From the NCBI GenBank assembly GCA_965223825.1, contig OZ245018.1:2356001-2420000 (forward strand): a stretch of 64,000 bases of DNA, in the 5' to 3' direction. The translations under genes were made by a program, and so were the position numbers. This document shows positions 17,910 to 26,251 of the stretch, piece after piece (position 1 is the stretch's first letter; the number at the start of each line of letters is the position of its first letter). Under the pieces are notes generated by a model, which searched no databases, was not told where the DNA came from, and saw nothing but the letters and a program-made list of their open reading frames with translations. The stretch comes from CAJXQU01 sp965223825. GTDB taxonomy: Bacteria > Pseudomonadota > Gammaproteobacteria > CAJXQU01.

Positions 17910-20900
17910 GATGAACTCCCTGATTATTTTCATCTTGATCTTTTTTACTATCGCGTGCCATCCAACGGCAAAACACATAGAACACCGGTGTAAAGATGAG
18001 ACCGAAGAAGGTCACACCCAACATACCCGAAAATACCGTTGTACCCAATGCCTGACGCATTTCAGCACCAGCTCCGGTAGCGATCGCCATCGGTAATACA
18101 CCGAGGATAAAGGCGAATGATGTCATTAAGATTGGACGCAAACGTGTTTGCGCAGCGTGCACAACCGCATCGAATCGATTCATGCCTTCCTCTTCCGCTT
18201 GTTTTGCAAACTCGACGATGAGGATGGCATTTTTCGAAGCCAGCCCGATCAACACAATAAAGCCAACTTGCACCAAGATATTATTATCCATGCCACGGAA
18301 TGTGATCCCAGCTAATGCCGCCAATAAACACATCGGTACGATGAGGATAACTGAAAGTGGTAATAACCAACTTTCATACAAGGCCGCGAGCAATAAGAAC
18401 ACAAACAATACCGCCAGCGAGAATGTCAGCAAGATCGAGCCGCTGGATAATTTCTCTTGTAAGGCAAGTTCGGTCCATTCATAACCGATACCGGCGGGCA
18501 ATAAATCACTCATTAATGATTCCACTTTTGCCATCGCTTGGCCGGTCGAGAAACCTGCTGTCGTGCCGCCGGAAATATCGATCGCAGAGTAATTGTTATA
18601 ACGCGCGATACGTGTAGGGCCGGTACGATCGTGCAATGTAACAAGTGACCCTAACGGTACCATTTCACCATCATTCGATCGTGTACGCAGATATTTAATA
18701 TCTTCTTTATCATCACGATATGGGCTGTCTGCTTGCGCAACCACGTTATACGTTCGACCGAGGAAGTTGAAGTCATTCACATAACGTGACCCCAGATACA
18801 CTTCTAGGGTATCGATAATATTTTGTGCAGGGACGTTAAGCATTTCTGCGCGAGTTTCATCGATCTCCGCAAATACCCGTGGTGTCCGCGTGTTGAAGAA
18901 GGTGTAAACACGTTGTAATTCAGGTTGCTGATTAGCTTCGGCGATCACCGCTTGCGACACTTCTTCAAGCGTTTCGATACCGACACCCGTCAGATCCTGT
19001 AAGTACAATTTCCAACCGCCAGAAATACCCATGCCTCGTACACTCGGCGGCATGATCGCAAAAGCCATCGCGCCTTCTAGTTGACCGAGTGCTTGCTGGG
19101 CATTCTGTAGGATCTCCTCAACCTTCAACCCGCGGGCAAGCCGATCTTCAAAGGGATCAAATGGAGTGAAAATAACACCACTATTACTTGAGTTGGTGAA
19201 CGTCGGTCCGTCCAGTCCAGCAAATTGCACCGTATGAGCAACACCATCCACTTCACGCAATAGATCAGACGCTTTTCGAATGACTTGATCCGTCCGTTCC
19301 AATGATGCACCAGGCGGTAACTGGATCACGTTGATCAGATAACCTTGATCAAGCTGTGGAATAAACCCCGTTGGCGTTTTATTAAACTGAAAACCTGTCA
19401 ATGCAATCAGACCGGCATAAACCACCAGCATCAATAAAACCACACGTACTAATCGTCGTGTCAACCAACCATAACCGCTCGATAATTTATCGAAAAAACG
19501 ATTAAACATATGACCCGGCCAGTTAAAGAAACGTTTCACTGGCCCCATTTCGTCATAGTGTTCATGGTGCTTCAACAGCAGCGAACCCATCGCAGGCGAG
19601 AGTGTTAATGACACCATCAACGAGATGACTGTTGCCGTGGTGATCGTCAGGGCAAACTGACTGTAGAACGCACCCGATACACCGGAGATAAATGCACTCG
19701 GCAAAAATACGGCAACCAAGACCAATGAGATCGCAACCAACGCACCGCCCACTTCATCCATGGTTTTATGCGCGGCCACATTCGGCGAATCCCCTTTCTC
19801 GATGTACCTTTCCATGTTTTCGACTACAACGATCGCATCGTCCACCACGATCCCGATTGCTAACACCAATCCGAAAAGGGTCAGGTTGTTCAACGATGCA
19901 CCAAATGCTGACATCACCGCGAATGTGCCGATCAAAGAAACCGGAATCGCAATGATCGGAATCAATGAGGCGCGCCAGTTTTGCAAGAAAACCAACACGA
20001 CGATCACCACCAGTATCATCGCTTCGAAAATCGTTTTATAAATTTCGTCGATAGAGCTTTTTATGAATCGCGTTGGATCATAAATAATTTTGTACTCAAT
20101 ACCCGCCGGCATATTTTTCGCAATCTCAACCATCTCAGCGCGTAACGCATCGGCCGTTTCCAACGCGTTTGATCCGGGACGTTGAAAGATAACGATCGGC
20201 AAAGCTTCGTCATCATCAAGATAACCATTAATTTCATAATTCCGCGCCGCAAGTTCTACTCGCGCCACATCGCGCAAGCGCACGACCCGACCATCGTCAC
20301 CTTGTTTAATGATAACGTTCGCAAACTCACCCGCTTCCAATAAACGACCACGCGTTTGAACACTGTATTCAAATGCGCCGTTACGTTTGATCGGCTCTTG
20401 GTTGATAATACCTGCCGCGATCTGGACGTTATTTTGACGTAAAGCGTTAACCACATCATCGGCAGTTAAACCGCGTGTGTAGGCTCGTTCAGGATCTATC
20501 CAAACACGCATCGCATACGCACGTTCCGCCGCGATCCGCGTGTTACCGACACCGGGAATTCGCGCGAGCCGATCGATCACCTGTGTCCGTGCATAGTTAG
20601 ACACATACAAACCATCGCGCGAACCATCTGGTGAGAGGATGTGAATTACCAGCATCAGATCAGGCGAGTTTTTACTCACACTAATGCCCTGCCGTTTTAC
20701 TTCCTCCGGTAATAATGGCTCAGCCAACGCCACCCGGTTTTGCACCTGTACTTGTGCAATATCCAGATCCGTTCCTTGTTTAAATGTCACCGTTAATGAT
20801 GTCGCACCGTTAGCAGTATTTTCAGATTTCATGTAGAGCATATTCTCTACACCGTTGATCTGTTGCTCTAATGCTGTTGCTACGGTGTCAGCAGCGATCT

Positions 20901-21069
20901 CGGCTGTTGCTCCCGGATAACTCGCCGTTACATTGACGCTGGGCGGCGCAATTTCGGGATATTGCGAAATCGGCAGGTTCACATACGCAATGCTGCCGAC
21001 CAAGACGATCAGGATCGATACAACCCCGGCGAATATCGGTCTATCAATAAAAAAGTGGGCTAATTTCAT
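17902..21069 (-). CDS. Efflux RND transporter permease (HAE1/AcrB family)
   Basis: This is the inner-membrane proton-driven pump of 1055 residues. It starts MKLAHFFIDRPIFAGVVSILIVLVGSIAYVNLPISQYPEIAPP. The TM4 proton-relay motif GIVVDDAIVVVENMERY has two adjacent Asp residues, and TM10 has GLASKNAILIVEFAKQ with the conserved Lys. Porter-domain blocks and a second set of six helices are present, so it is complete. Its start overlaps the adaptor stop by 4 bp (ATGA). It is closest in appearance to MexF/AcrB-like drug exporters rather than CusA-type metal pumps. Substrates cannot be read from sequence. Control by the divergent MarR protein is likely. Confidence 0.95.
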   Translation of the reverse strand: MKLAHFFIDRPIFAGVVSILIVLVGSIAYVNLPISQYPEIAPPSVNVTASYPGATAEIAADTVATALEQQINGVENMLYMKSENTANGATSLTVTFKQGTDLDIAQVQVQNRVALAEPLLPEEVKRQGISVSKNSPDLMLVIHILSPDGSRDGLYVSNYARTQVIDRLARIPGVGNTRIAAERAYAMRVWIDPERAYTRGLTADDVVNALRQNNVQIAAGIINQEPIKRNGAFEYSVQTRGRLLEAGEFANVIIKQGDDGRVVRLRDVARVELAARNYEINGYLDDDEALPIVIFQRPGSNALETADALRAEMVEIAKNMPAGIEYKIIYDPTRFIKSSIDEIYKTIFEAMILVVIVVLVFLQNWRASLIPIIAIPVSLIGTFAVMSAFGASLNNLTLFGLVLAIGIVVDDAIVVVENMERYIEKGDSPNVAAHKTMDEVGGALVAISLVLVAVFLPSAFISGVSGAFYSQFALTITTATVISLMVSLTLSPAMGSLLLKHHEHYDEMGPVKRFFNWPGHMFNRFFDKLSSGYGWLTRRLVRVVLLMLVVYAGLIALTGFQFNKTPTGFIPQLDQGYLINVIQLPPGASLERTDQVIRKASDLLREVDGVAHTVQFAGLDGPTFTNSSNSGVIFTPFDPFEDRLARGLKVEEILQNAQQALGQLEGAMAFAIMPPSVRGMGISGGWKLYLQDLTGVGIETLEEVSQAVIAEANQQPELQRVYTFFNTRTPRVFAEIDETRAEMLNVPAQNIIDTLEVYLGSRYVNDFNFLGRTYNVVAQADSPYRDDKEDIKYLRTRSNDGEMVPLGSLVTLHDRTGPTRIARYNNYSAIDISGGTTAGFSTGQAMAKVESLMSDLLPAGIGYEWTELALQEKLSSGSILLTFSLAVLFVFLLLAALYESWLLPLSVILIVPMCLLAALAGITFRGMDNNILVQVGFIVLIGLASKNAILIVEFAKQAEEEGMNRFDAVVHAAQTRLRPILMTSFAFILGVLPMAIATGAGAEMRQALGTTVFSGMLGVTFFGLIFTPVFYVFCRWMARDSKKDQDENNQGVHHA

Positions 21070-22250
21070 TCGCCATTCCCCGCCGTTGCATTAGCTTCTT
21101 CCGCGGTGTGCGGTGCGACTGTTGCGCCAGGTCGAGCACGTAATAATCCTTCAACAACGATGCGATCTTCTGCGGTAATACCTTCTGTGATCACGCGCAT
21201 ACCGTCATGTAAACCACCTAACTGAACTGGTTTTGGAACGACTTTATTATCCGCATCAACAGTCATAACAATTTTACTCGCCATGTCCGCCATGATCGCT
21301 TTGTCAGGGACCAGCAGGGTATTTTGAGGCTCACCGACAGGCACACGAACGCGACCAAAAATCCCTGGTAACAACAACCCCTTCGCGTTGTCATCAAATA
21401 GCGCACGCAGGCGAATCGTACTCGTTCCTTGATCAAGCCGCGTATCGATAAAGTTAAGTTTCCCTATGTGTAAAAACTCTTCTTCATCTAACAAACGGAC
21501 TTTTATCTCTTGCGAAGCATCGAGCATTTCTGACGTGCCTTTACCCATCAAGCGACGTTGATATTTAAGATAGTCACCTTCTGAAACATCGAATACGAAA
21601 TAAACTGGTTCGTGTGACACGATTGTGGTCAGCACTTGCAAACCACCGGTTTGAATCAAGTTACCAATATCAATTTTACGATCAGAAATACGCCCGCTGA
21701 TCGGCGAGGTTATTTCCGTGTATTCCAGATCCAACTTCGCGTTCGTCAACGCGGCTTGCGCGGCTGCGATGTTGGCTTGTGCTGTTTTTAATGCGGCGGA
21801 ACGAGAATCAAGCTCTTCTTGAGACATCGCCTTTTTATTCACGAGGCGTCGTGCCCGCGTGACTTCTTGTGCGGCCAGCCCGCGTTGTGATTCTGCGCGC
21901 GATACTTCAGCTTGCGCCACATCAACAGCAGCTTGGTAAGGGCGTGGATCAATACTAAACAGCGGATCTCCTACTTCGACCAACTGTCCATCTTGAAAAT
22001 GAATTTTTTCTAAATAACCGGATACGCGAGCGCGAATATCCACTTCCTGAAACGCTTCAAAACGGCCAGTGTATTCATCAAACTCGGCCATGACACGCAC
22101 TTCAGGGTTCGCCACGGTAACCGGCATCGCAGGTGGGGCGGCAGGTGCGTCTTCGGCACGCACAACCGTAGAAGAAAAACTCATCAGCCCAATTAAACAG
22201 ATAAATGTGGCAAGCGTGTTGGCATTATTGCGATACAGTTGTTTGGTCAT
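21066..22250 (-). CDS. Efflux RND periplasmic adaptor (membrane fusion protein)
   Basis: This 394-residue adaptor has an Ala-type signal peptide (LIGLMSFSSTVVRA) with no lipobox. A split biotinyl-lipoyl domain (VDIRARVSGYLEKIHFQDGQLVEVGDPLFSIDPRPY ... EITSPISGRISDRKIDIGNLI) surrounds a long alpha-helical hairpin rich in Ala, Glu and Gln. A beta-barrel and a membrane-proximal domain follow. It is first in the operon, and its stop overlaps the permease start. The AAGGA ribosome-binding site is about 9 bases from the ATG. It bridges permease and outer-membrane channel. Confidence 0.94.
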   Translation of the reverse strand: MTKQLYRNNANTLATFICLIGLMSFSSTVVRAEDAPAAPPAMPVTVANPEVRVMAEFDEYTGRFEAFQEVDIRARVSGYLEKIHFQDGQLVEVGDPLFSIDPRPYQAAVDVAQAEVSRAESQRGLAAQEVTRARRLVNKKAMSQEELDSRSAALKTAQANIAAAQAALTNAKLDLEYTEITSPISGRISDRKIDIGNLIQTGGLQVLTTIVSHEPVYFVFDVSEGDYLKYQRRLMGKGTSEMLDASQEIKVRLLDEEEFLHIGKLNFIDTRLDQGTSTIRLRALFDDNAKGLLLPGIFGRVRVPVGEPQNTLLVPDKAIMADMASKIVMTVDADNKVVPKPVQLGGLHDGMRVITEGITAEDRIVVEGLLRARPGATVAPHTAEEANATAGNGE

Positions 22251-22429
22251 AAACTTGCTTCCTTTTTGTTACGCTTATGTTTGACGGCCATGCTTCTACG
22301 GCATGGACCAAGTTTGGAGCCTATCTAATACGACATGTTCCCAACATAAGGGAAAAAAGTGTCGCTAAGATGAATTACTTTCGAACCGGATACTTTTCTC
22401 TTGATTAACGGATGGCTAATCGAGCGAAG

Positions 22430-22459
22430 TATCTTTCAATATAGCTTTCTAGAAAGATA
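22430..22459. promoter_or_regulatory. Candidate MarR operator: nested inverted repeats
   Basis: TATCTTTC (22430-22437) and GAAAGATA (22452-22459) are perfect 8-bp arms 14 bp apart. Nested in them is the perfect 12-bp palindrome CTTTCTAGAAAG (22445-22456). They sit 60-90 bp upstream of the marR start in the 269-bp divergent region shared with the efflux operon, where an autoregulatory MarR site is expected. A further dyad ATGTT-CCC-AACAT lies at 22335-22347, nearer the efflux side. Confidence 0.45.
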
Positions 22460-22519
22460 GATTATACTATAGATGTAGAATTTACGTGATGCAAATAATT
22501 TTTTTACTGGAGCAGGTTC

Positions 22520-23026
22520 ATGCTTGAGCGAAAGCTAAATGTTGAAGACATGATCAAAAATTGTCAGAAAAACTGGTCACAAGAATACCAGGATGCTGGC
22601 GCAACGGCCGTTCGAATGATTCGCGCAAGCGATGTGGTGTTGAACAATGGCCGTCGCTTGGTTGATCAATTTGATCTAACCATGGCGGAGTTCGACACTC
22701 TCGCCACCTTGCGCAAATTAGGCCAACCTTTTGAGTTGAGTCCGTCTAATTTATGTCAAGCCAATTTGCTGTCCTCGGGCGGCTTAACCAAAGTGTTGAA
22801 TAACCTTGAAGCGCGCGGATTAATTGCGCGTGTGGCGCATGAAGAGGACAAACGTAGCCGAATCGTTCGTTTGTCCGACAGTGGCATCGAGTTGATCGAT
22901 CAGGCCATGCACCGGGTCTTGGCTGAACATGAGAAAATGTTTAAAGATGTCTTCACCGAAGACGAACGTGCGCAACTGAATGATTTACTCAGTAAGTTTC
23001 ATCGCGTCATGGAAACCCGCTATTAA
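22520..23026 (+). CDS. MarR-family transcriptional regulator
   Basis: This 168-residue winged-helix repressor has the MarR core: MAEFDTLATLRKL, the recognition region LSPSNLCQANLLSSGGLTKVLNNLEARGLIAR and the wing VAHEEDKRSRIVRLSDSG. A GGAG site precedes the ATG. It is divergent from the RND efflux operon with inverted repeats between them, the usual layout for a repressor that controls the pump and itself and is released by a pump substrate; this regulatory link is inferred. A strong hairpin terminator follows. Confidence 0.92.
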   Translation: MLERKLNVEDMIKNCQKNWSQEYQDAGATAVRMIRASDVVLNNGRRLVDQFDLTMAEFDTLATLRKLGQPFELSPSNLCQANLLSSGGLTKVLNNLEARGLIARVAHEEDKRSRIVRLSDSGIELIDQAMHRVLAEHEKMFKDVFTEDERAQLNDLLSKFHRVMETRY

Positions 23027-23063
23027 CAAAATGCGACGTATCACGCTGACTTTATAATGAAGA

Positions 23064-23093
23064 AAACAACAGGATCATTTGATCCTGTTGTTT
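23064..23093. terminator. Bidirectional intrinsic terminator between marR and the TonB receptor gene
   Basis: A near-perfect 14-bp stem (AAACAACAGGATCA against its complement) with a tiny loop lies between the two convergent genes. The A-tract on one side and T-tract on the other let it work in both directions. Confidence 0.8.
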
Positions 23094-23109
23094 CTCGATT
23101 CAGCACGAA

Positions 23110-25230
23110 TTAGAAGCGGACCCGTAAACCCGTCATGACTGATCGTCCTTCTTGTGGTGCAAGATCTTTCACGAAGGATGTCTGCGGACGGATCTCTTCA
23201 TCCAGCAAGTTGGTGCCACGTAGAAACCAGCTTGCTTGCACATCATCACTCCATGCAAGATCAACACTTGCGCCGAGAGTAAGCTGCACGTAAGAATCTG
23301 ATGCCGTTTCCAATTCCGCCAGTTCCCGCGCTCGACTAACAAACGTGCTGTCCAGGTAAAACAACCAATTACCATGGTGATAATCCAGCCCTGCACCAAC
23401 TCGCCATGGCGTAATGCGTGGTAGATTTTGCCCATCGCGTAATTTACCACGCACGTAATCAGCCCATAAACGCATGTCTAAGGTCTGAGCGGCTTGCGAG
23501 AATAAGGTTATGCGATTGTTGATCTCAATCCCGTATAAACGTGCATCCGCTTGTTCATGGTTAACTAAGAGCGGATCGCCCTCTTCCGTAACGATTTCAC
23601 TCACATCGCCGGAAAAGTCTGGTTCAACGCGGTCAGCTATACCATCAGCATTGCGATCTTGTTCATTAAGATAGATAAAATTATCGATCCATGATGAGAA
23701 CAAGGTTAATTCTGATCGCACGCGATCACCACGCACAGCAAACGTCAGATCAAGTGAGTGACTGGTTTCTTCAGACAACTCCGTACTACCAATCTCAAAC
23801 GTATTAGTCGCCAAGTGCGCGCCGTTGGAATATAACTCTTCTAACGCTGGCGCACGTTGCGATCGCGTAAAATTCAAACGCGTCGTGATCGCGTCCGTCC
23901 AGTGGTAGCCAACACCTGCAGAAAAACTGAAGAGATCATGGCTTACATCCTCAGTCTGCGTTTCAGCATCCGCTTCTTGAAATTCATAACGGGCACCTAA
24001 TTCTGCATGCCAGCGATCAAACTCGCGTCGCTCCAGCATAAAAAGACCAATGGAACGCAATGTCGATGATGGGAGAAAGGCTTCTTCACCACTCGTTGTT
24101 AGATCACGATGTTGATACTGGAGCCCAAAGACACCATCCCACTCTGCGATCGGGTTATGCAATAATTCCACGCGGCCTTGCCATTCTTTATTATCCAGCT
24201 GCGTGCCAATCACACCATCTTCACTTTCTGTGTGAGTATGATCGTTATAGCCCCAACGGGTTTTGATCAACGAAAATCCCGGCAACGGATCTTGCCACTC
24301 ACCTTTCAGATCAACTCGCGTCTGTTTTTGTGCAAGCCGAACCGCCGCATTGTCACCATGTTCTTCTTCATGCTCTTCACCATGTTCATGTTCATCCTCT
24401 TCTTCACCTTCGTGCTCTTCCTCATGCGCATGCGTATGACCCGGAATTCCGTAAGTGTTATCAAGAAAATTCACAGACAAACCAAGAAAACCACGATCGT
24501 GAACCCACGAGACTCCAAACGTAGTGTCATGATTATCGATGTCGGAATTCAATAATTCCCCAGCGATATCTTCTTCATGTGGTTGCGTCCGTTCGAACCC
24601 TGGAATCGATAAATTTTGCGCACGGTGATGCGTGGTATCCACGTGGAAAGCAAATTGTCCGACCCCGACGTTAAGCCGAATCCCAGCGCTTGTATCATTC
24701 GAAGCTGTTCCATACTGAGCAACAACCTCGCCCTCTAAGTTTTCCGGGACATAGTCCAAAATTTGGTTGGATAACACATTCACCACACCACCACTTGCTG
24801 CACCACCATAGAGCAAGGTTGCCGGACCACGTAAAATCTCAACTTGATCGACAAATAACGGCGCAAGCGCAACCGCATGATCTGGGCTGATCGTAGACAC
24901 ATCCATTGAACTAATACCGTCTGCCATCACACCGACTCGAGCACCGCTCTGCCCACGAATAATTGGTCGACCAACACCGGGACCAAAACCAGAACTCGTG
25001 ACGCCAGGTTCGTTTTCAACCAGATCTGCCAGCGTACTGCGGTTTTTCCGCGCCAGATCATCACCAATCAAAACTGAGACTGGGCGAACAATATGTTGGC
25101 TAGAAGCATCGAGTGGATCTGCAGAGACGACAACATCATCTAAATGCAGGGGTTCATCCTGCGCACTCGCGAACGCAGACAACGTCACGGCGCCAAGCAT
25201 GGCAGCCCGTTGAAATAAGGGTATAAACAT
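23110..25230 (-). CDS. TonB-dependent outer-membrane receptor with His-rich loop (ZnuD-like)
   Basis: The 706-residue receptor has a signal peptide (MFIPLFQRAAMLGAVTLSAFASAQ), then a plug domain (STLADLVENEPGVTSSGFGPGVGRPIIRGQ ... DVSTISPDHAVALAP) and a 22-strand-type barrel ending GRSVMTGLRVRF, with a terminal aromatic. An extracellular loop near residue 270 is almost wholly His and Glu/Asp (HTHAHEEEHEGEEEDEHEHG and more), as in ZnuD zinc receptors, so uptake of zinc or a similar divalent metal is the best guess. The ATG at 25230 is preferred over two upstream ATGs because GGAG stands 6 bases before it. It lies downstream of a small His-rich exported protein gene. Confidence 0.9.
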   Translation of the reverse strand: MFIPLFQRAAMLGAVTLSAFASAQDEPLHLDDVVVSADPLDASSQHIVRPVSVLIGDDLARKNRSTLADLVENEPGVTSSGFGPGVGRPIIRGQSGARVGVMADGISSMDVSTISPDHAVALAPLFVDQVEILRGPATLLYGGAASGGVVNVLSNQILDYVPENLEGEVVAQYGTASNDTSAGIRLNVGVGQFAFHVDTTHHRAQNLSIPGFERTQPHEEDIAGELLNSDIDNHDTTFGVSWVHDRGFLGLSVNFLDNTYGIPGHTHAHEEEHEGEEEDEHEHGEEHEEEHGDNAAVRLAQKQTRVDLKGEWQDPLPGFSLIKTRWGYNDHTHTESEDGVIGTQLDNKEWQGRVELLHNPIAEWDGVFGLQYQHRDLTTSGEEAFLPSSTLRSIGLFMLERREFDRWHAELGARYEFQEADAETQTEDVSHDLFSFSAGVGYHWTDAITTRLNFTRSQRAPALEELYSNGAHLATNTFEIGSTELSEETSHSLDLTFAVRGDRVRSELTLFSSWIDNFIYLNEQDRNADGIADRVEPDFSGDVSEIVTEEGDPLLVNHEQADARLYGIEINNRITLFSQAAQTLDMRLWADYVRGKLRDGQNLPRITPWRVGAGLDYHHGNWLFYLDSTFVSRARELAELETASDSYVQLTLGASVDLAWSDDVQASWFLRGTNLLDEEIRPQTSFVKDLAPQEGRSVMTGLRVRF

Positions 25231-25296
25231 TCTTTTCTCCATACGCATAGATCAGCAGCAAAGAAACACTGCGCATGATCTATGTAATTTAAAACG

Positions 25297-25608
25297 CTAA
25301 ATTGAAGTTATGTATGCGGAGAAAAAACGAGGTGGTGCGCGGCTGTTAAACGCGACGAAGTGAACGGATAAGAGCTGATCTTGCGACTCGAAAAGGACAA
25401 ACCGCTCCGTTTGAGAAGTGAACTGAAATAATCCGGTAGCGTGTGTTGCATTGCCAGATTCTTGCCCGGCAAGATACATCGCACAACTGTGATCATGATG
25501 CTCTAACGCGTGTTCAACCGCATGCGCACTCGTGACGAACTGCGCACTGATCAGCGAGATCAACAACAAGATCAGTCGAAATTGTGCCAGTGTGGTCATT
25601 ATCTTCAT
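25297..25608 (-). CDS. Small exported His-rich protein upstream of the TonB receptor
   Basis: The 103-residue product has an N-terminal hydrophobic signal (FRLILLLISLISAQFVTSAHA), then HAVEHALEHHDHSCAMYLAG, a His/Cys cluster suited to metal binding, and ends with an SRAPP motif. It resembles the small periplasmic proteins found next to metal-responsive TonB receptors and copper genes (DUF2946-like), but I do not recognise it firmly. It is co-directional with the receptor, 66 bp upstream, so probably co-transcribed; it may buffer or sense the metal. A second in-frame ATG at 25599 could also be the start. Confidence 0.65.
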   Translation of the reverse strand: MKIMTTLAQFRLILLLISLISAQFVTSAHAVEHALEHHDHSCAMYLAGQESGNATHATGLFQFTSQTERFVLFESQDQLLSVHFVAFNSRAPPRFFSAYITSI

Positions 25609-25749
25609 GCGTTTGCGTTTACAGTTGCAATCTCAAAACTAAGGAAGTCAAAAGGCGATTATTTAAAATCAGCGTAGCGTAAACCATGCCCTATCAGTAT
25701 GACAAGCATAAGGTAAAATTGACTCATAACAGAAAAATTAATGCGGAAA

Positions 25750-25826
25750 TGGGGTGAACGACGGGGTTCGAACCCGCGACCACCGGAATCACAATCCGGG
25801 GCTCTACCAACTGAGCTACGTTCACC
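25750..25826 (-). tRNA. tRNA-His (GTG)
   Basis: A full cloverleaf reads on the minus strand with anticodon loop TTGTGAT, a T-arm GGGTTCGAACCC and an encoded CCA. The acceptor stem has the extra 5' G opposite C73, the hallmark of tRNA-His. It is the last of three tRNAs transcribed in the order Pro-Arg-His. Confidence 0.97.
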
Positions 25827-25927
25827 ATAGTCTTGGTTGAATTATAGGCCGACTCATACTAAGTGCAAACTGGACGTCGTGGATGAAGCAGGCAGAAACC
25901 AATCGTGTTACCAGACAGCCATGTGTA

Positions 25928-26004
25928 TGGCGCGCCTGGCAGGACTCGAACCTGCAACCCCCGGCTTAGAAGGCCGGTGCTCTATCCGGTTGAGCTACAG
26001 GCGC
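25928..26004 (-). tRNA. tRNA-Arg (TCT)
   Basis: The minus-strand cloverleaf has anticodon loop CTTCTAA between CCGGC/GCCGG, acceptor GCGCCTG/CAGGCGC, T-arm GCAGGTTCGAGTCCTGC and an encoded CCA. It reads AGA codons and corresponds to argX of enteric bacteria. Confidence 0.97.
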
Positions 26005-26029
26005 TCAAAGTATGTTGCCTATTTCGTTA

Positions 26030-26106
26030 TGGTCGGGGCAGAGGGATTCGAACCCCCGACCCTCTGCTCCCAAAGCAGATGCGCTACCAGGCTGCGCTAT
26101 GCCCCG
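26030..26106 (-). tRNA. tRNA-Pro (TGG)
   Basis: The minus-strand cloverleaf has anticodon loop TTTGGGA inside TCTGC/GCAGA, acceptor CGGGGCA/TGCCCCG and an encoded CCA. It is first in the tRNA operon, directly behind a strong promoter, and corresponds to proM. Confidence 0.97.
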
Positions 26107-26123
26107 ATTAACGAAGGATGGGA

Positions 26124-26152
26124 ATAATACGCAGGCAGACGCCGTGCGTCAA
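26124..26152 (-). promoter_or_regulatory. Strong sigma-70 promoter of the tRNA operon
   Basis: On the minus strand TTGACG (26147-26152) and TATTAT (26124-26129) are separated by exactly 17 bp, five of six consensus matches each, ending 17 bp before the tRNA-Pro 5' end. It lets the tRNAs be transcribed independently of cysS, which lies upstream on the same strand. Confidence 0.8.
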
Positions 26153-26251
26153 TATAAATTCCGCCGATTTTTCCCAATTTTCAGACGATCAAGATCAAGT
26201 AAGCGTTAATGGTGGAACACGATTGCCATTAACTGATCAGAATTCAGAGAC

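Noticed and set aside
24178..24555. Plus-strand ORF of 125 codons rich in Phe, Met and Arg
   Set aside because: It is the antisense reading of the His/Glu-rich loop of the TonB receptor; its hydrophobic runs come from the complement of those codons.
25837..26209. Plus-strand ORFs across the tRNA-Arg and tRNA-Pro genes (reading GRTRTCNP and RGIRTPDP)
   Set aside because: They are antisense to tRNA genes; these exact-looking peptides are a well-known annotation artefact.
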